Assembly: GCA_958295665.1 (NCBI GenBank)
Contig: OY282558.1
Span: 329,193,106 to 329,257,105, forward strand
From: Tipula vernalis
Lineage: Eukaryota; Arthropoda; Insecta; Diptera; Tipulidae
Direction: 5' to 3'
Length of the DNA: 64,000 bases
Shown one piece after another: positions 52,669 through 64,000 of the stretch. Every line of letters begins with the position of its first letter. Position 1 is the stretch's first letter. The notes under the pieces are model-generated. The model was not told where the DNA came from. It ran no database searches and saw only the letters and a program-made list of their open reading frames with translations. The position numbers and the translations under genes are program-made.

Positions 52669-55647
52669 CTATGAGCCGCTATCAAGGTCAACTTTCTTTC
52701 GCCGCAAGATGTTTTCCACGTAGTGTGTCACCCGCTCCCACTCGTGCAGCCCATGGAGCATGATATCCACGGCAGTCTGCACAGACCATAGTCCCACCTC
52801 CCTCTCCAGCGAATTCCTTTGCTCCACCCAGTTTGGACACGAGAAAAACGTGTGCTCCGCGTCGTCCAGACTGCCTGGGCAGTAAAGACATTCCGCCGAA
52901 TTAACCTTCCGCATCCTGTGAAGGTACGACCGGAAGTAGCCATGGCCGCTCAGAAACTGAGTCAAAAAATACCCAACCTCACCGTGCCCCCGCTCGGTCC
53001 AATCGGTAACACTCACAATGAGCCTTGCTGTCCATCTCCCTCTTCCGTCAGTTTCCCAAACAGCTTGCCAGCACTCCATGGTGCGGGCCCTCTCCTCCAA
53101 GCTTGCTGTTTCTCTGCTTGTGTTTGGGTGTCTGAGATAAACAGCCCTCCGTTCCTTGGCCAGTAGCTCAATCGGAGCGACCCCAGCTATCACCAATACC
53201 GCCACTTCGGAGACCGTACGATAGGCCGAGGCTACCCGCAGTGCGCTCCTTCTTTGAACCTGTGCTAACCGCTTCCGGTACATCTCCCTGCTAAGCGTCT
53301 CAGCCCATATCTCTGCTCCATAGAGGAGGACCGATTGCACGGCTGACATTAAGAGCCGGCGCTTACTAGCCTTCGGACCACCAACATTAGCCATCAGCCG
53401 ACTTAAGGCTGTCACTCCCTTGGCTGCTTTATCCGCCGTCTGCCGGATCTGCTCACAAAAATTGAGTTTTGAGTCGATCGTGATCCCAAGATATTTTGCC
53501 GCATGTTTGGTTTCCACCACTTCCCTGCCAATCCACATGGGTATGATCGTTTGGGTCCTCTTTTTCGTCAGAATGACAATTTCGGTCTTTTCGAGGGCCA
53601 ATGATAGACTATGCGCCGCCATCCAGCTCCTCACGGTCCTCATGACCTGGTTCAGCTTCAATTGGGCCTGTTTGGTATCCCGGGCAGCAATAAGCGCCGC
53701 GACATCGTCCGCATACCCAACCAAAAGAGTCTCCTCTGGCATTTCAGCTCGCAGCAGGCCATCATAAAATGCGTTCCAGAGGTCAGGTCCCAGGACCGAC
53801 CCCTGGGCCACTCCCGCGGTGACTGCCATCTTCTTCCACCCTTCCTCAGTCTCGTAGATTATGCTGCGATCACTCAGATAATCGTTTAGAATACGCAGTA
53901 AATATTCCGGTATCTGAAACGTCTGCTCAAGTGCGCTAATCAAATCCCTCCAAGCCGCGGAATTGAAGGCATTTCTCACGTCCAGGGTCACCAAAAGCAC
54001 TACCCGCTTAGAGTAGTGATTATGACTTTCAGCCCTCCTAACTGCCATAACAACCTCTTGGATCGCATCAATTGTGGACCGCCCTACCCTGAAACCATAC
54101 TGCCTAGGCGAGAGATCACCCGCAGCAACTATCGCAGCATTCAGTCTCTCTTTAATCAACCTTTCCAGAATCTTACCCGCATTATTAAGCATGCATAATG
54201 GCCTGTGGGATGATGGCAAGGTGGGGTCACCCTTACCCTTACTAATAAGCACCAACCGTGCACTCTTCCAACAGGAGCTAAAGACCCCCGACACCAAGCA
54301 TGAGTTGTACATATCCAGCAACAGCTGCGGCTTTTGACGAAAAACCATCTTTAGCACCTCGCCGGGTATCCCGTCCGGTCCAGGAGCTTTCTTGTCCTTC
54401 CCCGCCAATATAGCTTTTTCTAACTCCCCCTCAGTAAAAAGGGGGATATCTATTGCCCGTTCGCAGCCAGTCCTGGGTCTCTCTGGATGGCTAGGAAAGA
54501 GGCCCCTAATGATACCCTCCATCATAGTCGCGTCCATTACCCCAGTCGGCTTCTGGGCTCCAAGCTTCTGCGTGACTATTTTGTATCCTAACCCCCATGG
54601 ATCTTTGTCGATATCCTCGACAAGTCTCCTCCAGCAGTCAGCCTTACTGCGGTTTATGGCCCATCGTAGGTGTTTCCTAGCGCTTTTATGCTCTGCCGAT
54701 GTCAGGTTTGCCTCAGAGCGGTTTTTTGCCCGTTGTGCCTTGCGCCGAAGCATAAGGCATTTCTTACGTAGTTCCGAGATTTCGGGTGTCCACCAGTATG
54801 CTGTAGGCTTGTCATGGCGTGGTTTTTTCCGTGGCATTGATTTTTCGCAAGCGGAAGTGATAAGGCGCATTGTAGAAGCCACCAGGTTCTCCGATGCCGA
54901 TCTTTCATCCGTATTTCCCGTACTTCTTGTTCTCTGCACACCTCTCGCCAGCTCTTCTTCGAACCGCCCGGTGTTCATCTTTTGAAGATTCCACCTCACC
55001 GGTTTATCCCGCACTGGATTCTGTTTTTTACCGACAACCTCAAAGGAAATGTATTGGTGGTCACTCCCTGTGTAGTCCTCCATAACTGCCCATCCTTGGA
55101 CGAGTGGCACTAAAGCCTCAGCCGCAAGAGTGATGTCTGGGATCGTCTCAGTATATCCTGGCCGACGAAAAGTTGTAACAGAGCCACTGTTTACAACCAA
55201 GAGACCTGTTCTTGAAGCCATCTCCAGGATGAGTCTTCCTCTAGTGTCCGGCCGTGCCATCCCCCACTCGATAGCCCTAGCGTTAAAGTCCCCAGCTACG
55301 ACGACTCGTCCCGCCACTCTGACCACTTCGTCCTCTAAGGCGTCCAGCTTTGCCTGGAAATCAGCGATAGCCTCATTTGGGGTAAAGTAACAGCTGAAGT
55401 AGGCAACCTCCCTGTTCTTGACCCAAACGAACCCTCTGCCTGTTCCAAAGCTCGTAATGTGCTGTGCCCCCGCCGGAACCCATATGGCGGCAGTACCAAG
55501 AAGGTCAGGGTACCACGATGCAGACCCCTTACTCTGATACTGCTCGCTAATGAGCACCATGTCGATTTGCTTCTCAGCGACCAACTGGTGCAAAAGTTGA
55601 TCGGCGATTTTGCTCCGGTGCATATTTCCCTGGAGTATCCGCATCAT
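52669..55647 (-). CDS. ORF2 of B2: AP-endonuclease and reverse transcriptase, intact
   Basis: 992 residues from ATG 55647; a second ATG follows directly (MMRILQGNM), and the first shares ATGA with the ORF1 stop. Endonuclease motifs: LQGNMHRSK, LISEQYQ, VAGDFNARAIEWGM, TIPDITLA, TGSDHQYI. RT motifs: APGPDGIPGEVLKMVF, RPLCMLNNAGKILERL, YGFRVGRSTIDAI, LLVTLDVRNAFNSAAW, VAQGSVLGPDLWNAF, VGYADDVAALI. C-terminal CLYCPGSLDDAEHTFFSC, with one residue more between Cys and His than family A. No RNase H. Confidence 0.93.
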   Translation of the reverse strand: MMRILQGNMHRSKIADQLLHQLVAEKQIDMVLISEQYQSKGSASWYPDLLGTAAIWVPAGAQHITSFGTGRGFVWVKNREVAYFSCYFTPNEAIADFQAKLDALEDEVVRVAGRVVVAGDFNARAIEWGMARPDTRGRLILEMASRTGLLVVNSGSVTTFRRPGYTETIPDITLAAEALVPLVQGWAVMEDYTGSDHQYISFEVVGKKQNPVRDKPVRWNLQKMNTGRFEEELARGVQRTRSTGNTDERSASENLVASTMRLITSACEKSMPRKKPRHDKPTAYWWTPEISELRKKCLMLRRKAQRAKNRSEANLTSAEHKSARKHLRWAINRSKADCWRRLVEDIDKDPWGLGYKIVTQKLGAQKPTGVMDATMMEGIIRGLFPSHPERPRTGCERAIDIPLFTEGELEKAILAGKDKKAPGPDGIPGEVLKMVFRQKPQLLLDMYNSCLVSGVFSSCWKSARLVLISKGKGDPTLPSSHRPLCMLNNAGKILERLIKERLNAAIVAAGDLSPRQYGFRVGRSTIDAIQEVVMAVRRAESHNHYSKRVVLLVTLDVRNAFNSAAWRDLISALEQTFQIPEYLLRILNDYLSDRSIIYETEEGWKKMAVTAGVAQGSVLGPDLWNAFYDGLLRAEMPEETLLVGYADDVAALIAARDTKQAQLKLNQVMRTVRSWMAAHSLSLALEKTEIVILTKKRTQTIIPMWIGREVVETKHAAKYLGITIDSKLNFCEQIRQTADKAAKGVTALSRLMANVGGPKASKRRLLMSAVQSVLLYGAEIWAETLSREMYRKRLAQVQRRSALRVASAYRTVSEVAVLVIAGVAPIELLAKERRAVYLRHPNTSRETASLEERARTMECWQAVWETDGRGRWTARLIVSVTDWTERGHGEVGYFLTQFLSGHGYFRSYLHRMRKVNSAECLYCPGSLDDAEHTFFSCPNWVEQRNSLEREVGLWSVQTAVDIMLHGLHEWERVTHYVENILRRKKVDLDSGS

Positions 55648-57143
55648 CGTAGTCGGTTTTTTACGGCCTGCAGTGCTTCCCGATACACGGTGCATTTACC
55701 AGACCCTGGGACATGGCATATATCTTCACTTCCTATTTTTCTCTCCGTGCAGAGTACGCATGGGATCGTGGCGGAGCAAGTTTTTTCCTTATGCCCGGAT
55801 TCCAAGCACCTGTAGCACAGCTTGCTTCTATCTGGCCCTTTACAATCTTTGGCAATATGACCATAGCTAGAACATCTAAAGCATCGTGTAACAACCGCCC
55901 TTCTCCTTACTCGGCAATACACCCAGCCGATTTTAATCCTACCCTGGCTTAGAAGTTTTAACGCCCACTTGTCTGGGATTTCCACAACGGCCACTTTCTG
56001 GTCCCTTGAGCTCGGGAAAACACTCACTTTCAATTCCTCTACATCAGGGAATTCTCGTTTTACTGCGGTTTCTACCTCTTCCCTTTCTGTAAAGCAGTCC
56101 AGGTCGCGTATCTCCAGGGATATCTTCGACTCAAGGCTAACTACACTAGCCTTGTCTCCCAGTGCCGCTTTTAATGCCCCGCAAAAAACACCTTTGTTCT
56201 TGCTGTTTGGTCCAAGTTCCAGAAGGACGCCGCCAGCTCTGGTCTGTCGGATGGCCATTATGTCCGCCTCGGTTTCCTCTGGCTTAACTTTACTGCGGAT
56301 TTCCCTCAATATTTCTGAGTATGATTTGCCTTCCGCCGGTCTTATAAGGAGTGCGTCGGGTCGGCCCTTGCGCGGCCTTCTACGCTTTCCCTTCCTTGAT
56401 CTTACTTGGGTGGTAACGGCAGGCCGTGTCGAGGTGGACACAGGAGGATTAGTCGTGGACTTGGTACTCCCCGTCCTCACGTTCTCCGCTGCCTTCGCCT
56501 CCAGGTTTTCCCGTCTTTTCTCCCTCTTTGACCTTTGTTTTTCCCAGGCCCCTTCCACTGCACTATGTGATGCTTCGTCCCTCACCCTCTTCTCCTGCTG
56601 TCTATGCAGGTCTGCCGGGCTTGTAGCGGGTCTCTTCTGGCTTCCCTCTGGAGTTCCAACATTTTGGTGCAGCTCGATAACTTTAGCTGGTTCAGCTTCG
56701 GACCTCCTCTGTATATAGATACCATGTGCCATGGCGCTAAACAGCTCTTCAAGTTCGACCAGTCCCACTTTAATGTCATTGGAGACATTTGTTTGCCGTC
56801 TGGTTGCAGCCTTCATCTTACTGATGATGCTCCTGCCCCTCTGCAGCAGCTCTTCCTGCTCCGTCCAGTTCACCGGCGTGCAAGGCCGTTCCGTCACTGG
56901 CATATCATCACTGCTCGGTAGAGCATCATTCCCCTTCCCTGTGTTCCCTGAGTTTACTTCCGTTTGTGTTTTATTAGGTGGAGGGGTCCTCTGTACCAAT
57001 CCGCTCCTTCCAAAGACGGTTTCATCCGTACTGGTTAAATCCACCATTTCGCCATGTAAATTCATGGAGCTTGCTGCTTCTTGTGATGCTATTCGAGAAG
57101 CATCGTTCTCATTTCCGCTAATTATTTGTTTGTCTTTATTCAT
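55644..57143 (-). CDS. ORF1 of B2, Gag-like zinc-knuckle protein
   Basis: 499 residues from ATG 57143 (MNKDKQII), the shortest ORF1 in the array. It shares MKAATRRQTNVSNDIKVGLV and RPDALLIRPAEGKSYSEIL with family C, and KIGWVYCRVRRRAVVTRC is the same in both. Knuckles: CFRCSSYGHIAKDC, CYRCLESGHKEKTC and CVLCTERKIGSEDICHVPG plus Cys. The middle is strongly charged (Lys/Arg/Glu), perhaps a coiled coil. Confidence 0.92.
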   Translation of the reverse strand: MNKDKQIISGNENDASRIASQEAASSMNLHGEMVDLTSTDETVFGRSGLVQRTPPPNKTQTEVNSGNTGKGNDALPSSDDMPVTERPCTPVNWTEQEELLQRGRSIISKMKAATRRQTNVSNDIKVGLVELEELFSAMAHGIYIQRRSEAEPAKVIELHQNVGTPEGSQKRPATSPADLHRQQEKRVRDEASHSAVEGAWEKQRSKREKRRENLEAKAAENVRTGSTKSTTNPPVSTSTRPAVTTQVRSRKGKRRRPRKGRPDALLIRPAEGKSYSEILREIRSKVKPEETEADIMAIRQTRAGGVLLELGPNSKNKGVFCGALKAALGDKASVVSLESKISLEIRDLDCFTEREEVETAVKREFPDVEELKVSVFPSSRDQKVAVVEIPDKWALKLLSQGRIKIGWVYCRVRRRAVVTRCFRCSSYGHIAKDCKGPDRSKLCYRCLESGHKEKTCSATIPCVLCTERKIGSEDICHVPGSGKCTVYREALQAVKNRLR

Positions 57144-57441
57144 TTCTAATCCCACGAGTAGCACGAGAAAAAACGGTCACCTATGACAGAGCTCTGCGTT
57201 ATCATAGGAAGGCTATGGGTTTAAACCGAATGTCGCCAAATTCGGAGTTCACATGCTAACGACTAAGCACCCCCTTAGCCACGCAGCTGTCGGCGCATGT
57301 AGTGCCACCTTAGCTTGGGTGTGCTAGCTTTTGGTCCACCCCGGGTATTTGATTTCCCCGGTACCTGCCATATCTGGCGGGCTATCCCCTATCCGCCACC
57401 TGGGGAGGCGCCCGATGGGGGAGCCAGCCAACCCCACACGG

Positions 57442-58397
<956 letters not shown>

Positions 58398-58421
58398 TTT
58401 TTTTTTTTTTTTTTTTTTTTT

Positions 58422-61042
<2,621 letters not shown>

Positions 61043-61046
<4 letters not shown>

Positions 61047-64000
61047 AGGTCCTACAAGGAAACTTGAATGGATGCAGAGCTGCGCAGGATCTCTTGGCGC
61101 AGCTTGTCTGTGAAGCAGAAGTCCAGATAGCAGTTATTTGCGAGCAGTACCAGAACGATAATCGTCCAAACTGGTTCTCAGATCCCTCGGGGTCTGCGGC
61201 AATATGGGTGGTCGACACCCATGGAGTACGCATCGATGCCCATGGTTCTGGAATTGGCTACGTCTGGCTAAGAAGCCGAAACACTACGCTTTATAGTGTG
61301 TATCTGTCACCGAACGATACAATTTTGGAGTTTCAATCCAAATTGAATGGACTGGAGGATTCGGCTCGTGATGTAACAGGGGCACTAGTGCTAGCTGGTG
61401 ACTTCAATGCACGCGCACTAGAATGGGGTATGCCACACCAAAATACCAGGGGGAGACATATACTGGAGATGGTCGCAAGACTGGATTTATGCGTTCTAAA
61501 CCAGGGATCTACGCCAACACACCGAAGGCCAGGGTTCGGCAGCTCCATACCGGACATAACATTAGTATCAGCACGGCTGGTGCCATTGGCAAAAGACTGG
61601 AGAGTGATGGAGGATTATACCGCAAGTGATCACAACTACATCAGCTTTCAATTGCACGACGATGAGCGAAAAACACAGCGAGCGAAGTATCGTAGTTTAC
61701 TGAGCTGGAACACCACCAAGCTGGACAGCGAAAAGCTCCTTACATCTGTCGAGATGAGCCTCACTAATAACCAATCGGTTTTACAGGAGATTACGAACAG
61801 AGCCGAGATTGAGGCGGCTGTTGAAAGCATTACACGGATAGTTCAACAAGCTTGCGACTCTTCTATGCCCCGGAGAAAACAGTGGAGTGGAAGGAAACAG
61901 GCTTATTGGTGGACAAATGAGATCGCAGAGCTGAGAAGGAAAGCTCTGCAGCTTAGGCGAAGGGCGCAACGAGCACAGGGCGGAGAAGAAGCAATTGCTA
62001 AGTCAGCCCAGCACAAAGCCGCAAAAAAAGAGCTCGGCATAGCCATTCGTGCGAGTAAAGCGCAATGCTGGAGAACCATATGTAACGAGGTGGATAGCGA
62101 TCCATGGGGCAGAGGATACAAACTTGCCACTCGAAAGCTGGGGCTGTTCAGTACGCACGTCGCGCTGGATGCAGAAACGATGACAAATATTGTTGATGCT
62201 CTCTTTCCAACACACTTGCCTAGGGTAGAAGACGATGCTGAAATCCAAGTTGGAGAAATTCACGCATTCACAGAGGAGGAGTTGGTATATGCGGTGACCA
62301 GCCTAAAAAATAAGAAGGCACCGGGACAGGATGGCATACCAGTGGAGGCGTTGAAGGTGGCTGTTAGTAGATACCCGCACCTGTTACTAAAACTGTATAA
62401 TGCATGCTTAGTAGCAGGAGTGTTTCCTTCACGGTGGAAGACGGCCCGTCTAGTATTAATAAACAAAGGGAAAGGTGGCGATCCCAACTCCCCGTCATCA
62501 TACAGACCTCTCTGTATGTTGGAAACAATGGGGAAGCTGCTGGAAAAACTATTAAAGCCTAGGCTGGAAGTTGCCATATCTATTGCTGGTGATTTGTCTC
62601 CAAGACAATATGGCTTTCGGAAGGGGCGGTCAACTGTAGATGCAATAAAGAAGGTAATTAGCGCGGTTGAAAGAGCTGAAACTGCCTGCCACGCGGCGAG
62701 GCCTTTAGTATTTCTAGTGACTCTGGATGTGCGAAACGCCTTCAACTCGGCCAGATGGGAAGACATGATTGAGGCTTTGCAACGATCTTTCGCTGTCCCG
62801 AACTATCTTCTACAAATAGTTCGAGACTACTTGAGGAATCGTAGACTGGTATACGAGACGAAAGACGGCAAAAAGATGAAGGAAATCACTGGTGGAGTAG
62901 CCCAGGGGTCAATTCTTGGTCCCGATCTGTGGAATGCAATGTATGATGGCCTGTTGCGACATGAGATGCCGGAGTAAGTATTCCTGGTTGGATATGCAGA
63001 TGATGTTGCCGTTGTAATAACATCCAGAAGCACAGCTTTAGCTCAATACAGGCTGAATCAGGTGATGAGAAGAGTCAACGTTTGGATGGATGAGCACGGT
63101 CTACAGCTGGCAATCTCTAAAACTGAAATCGTAATGCTTACAAAACGGAGGATTCCAACAGTCATCCCTATGCAGATTGGAAGAGAAGAGGTGATGACAA
63201 AAGGTGCGACGAAATATCTGGGGGTTGTTTTAGACAGTCGACTAACCTACTGGGAGCATATTCGCAGGGTTTGTGACCGGGCATCAGTTGTAACAGTGTC
63301 ACTCGGAAGACTGATGGCGAATGTGGGCGGCCCTCGCTCTAGCAAACGAAGACTCCTGATGTCAACGGTGCAGTCGGTCCTGCTGTATGGAGCTGAGATC
63401 TGGGCTGGTGCAATGGAAGTAAGGAAGTACCGCACGAGAATGTTGTCAATACAGAGACGCGGGGCACTAAGAATTACATGCGCTTATCGCACGGTGTCCG
63501 GAGCTGCGGCCTTGGTTGTCGCTGGAGTCATCCCGATAGACCTGATGGCGCTCGAGCGTCGGGAGATATACCGGTTGAGTGCAGAATTTGGAAGGAGTGA
63601 TTCTGCGATGAGAACCCGCAGTGGCACGCTCGTAGCATGGCAGCAACGGTGGGACGAGGAGAGTAGCGGTCGATGGACGGCCAGGTTGGTAAAGGTACTT
63701 AGTACCTGGATCAATCGGAGGCACGGGGAAGTTAACTTCTTTGTTTGCCAGTTCCTGACGGGGCATGGTTACTTTGGAGCCTACTTGTACCGAATGGGAA
63801 AGCTGAGGACCCCTTATTGCCGGTATTGCCCTGAAGAAAGTGATGACGCTTGTCATACTTTCTTTGGGTGCGCTCAATTCAATGAAGAAAGAAACCGGCT
63901 CACCTCAGTGGTGGGGGTGGTTACACCTGACACCATCGTGGAGGTGATGCTACGGTCGGAGGAGGCGTGGGATGCAATAGCACTCTACGTCGAATCTACG
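61043..64000 (+). pseudogene. ORF2 of E1: endonuclease-RT with one nonsense codon, incomplete at window end
   Basis: ATG 61043. Endonuclease: VLQGNLNGCRAAQDLL, VICEQYQ, LAGDFNARALEWGM, SIPDITLV, TASDHNYI. RT: APGQDGIPVEALK, RPLCMLETMGKLLEKL, YGFRKGRSTVDAI, FLVTLDVRNAFNSARW, VAQGSILGPDLWNAMYD. The frame ends at TAA 62975-62977 (codon 645). The same frame then continues with VFLVGYADDVAVVI and onward through CRYCPEESDDACHTFFGC to the window edge without another stop. It is thus a single nonsense codon six codons before the YADD Tyr. The protein would lose its catalytic DD pair. Confidence 0.9.

Overview
This window looks like a transposable-element graveyard plus a live retrotransposon array from an animal genome, most likely an insect. 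The evidence is the set of element types (CsRn1/Kabuki-like Ty3/gypsy, BEL/Pao, PIF/Harbinger, hAT, jockey/CR1-group LINEs, R1-clade LINEs), GT-AG introns of 62 and 74 bp, an AT-rich background and long microsatellites. I could not identify the species and found no single-copy host gene, rRNA, tRNA or CRISPR array.

Left half (1-25452): a mosaic of mostly dead elements. 1-5165 is a nearly complete Ty3/gypsy element with intact gag and a pol broken by one nonsense codon and one frameshift. 5690-6772 is a PIF/Harbinger unit: the end of a decayed transposase converging on an apparently intact two-exon Myb/SANT-like partner gene. 7500-12165 is an old gypsy pol on the minus strand, split in its integrase by a 2.9-kb hAT transposon (7821-10732) whose TIRs and near-perfect 8-bp target duplication are visible. 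Then come a LINE RT relic (12226-13190, minus), a LINE with (AAAT)n tail (13404-16757), another RT relic (16880-17345), a BEL/Pao gag-protease fragment between two inverted ~370-bp arms (17670-20905), two foldback repeats (20325-20510, 21507-21673), a jockey endonuclease relic (21196-21345) and a LINE with a PHD/FP-C type ORF1 (22110-25452).

Right half (25453-64000): ten copies of R1-clade LINEs from at least five families (called A-E here). Nine copies lie head-to-tail on the minus strand: A1, B1, A2, A3, C1, D1, A4, B2, A5. They are separated by (TAA)n arrays of 38 to about 954 bp. Each junction reads, on the sense strand, element 3' end, poly(A), (TTA)n, 5' end of the next element. This is what insertion into a (TAA)n target predicts, comparable to TRAS/SART in telomeric repeats. 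Three copies (A3, A4, B2) have both ORFs open and look recent. E1 is on the plus strand and runs off the window.

How the parts work together: ORF1 is a Gag-like protein with three CCHC knuckles. ORF2 is an AP-endonuclease plus reverse transcriptase with a C-terminal CCHC motif. They overlap by ATGA in every copy where the junction is present, suggesting coupled translation. The 5' UTR (families A, B, C) and the 3' UTR (A, B, C, D) keep base-paired structures in which paired positions change together between families, so RNA structure rather than sequence seems to be what is conserved.
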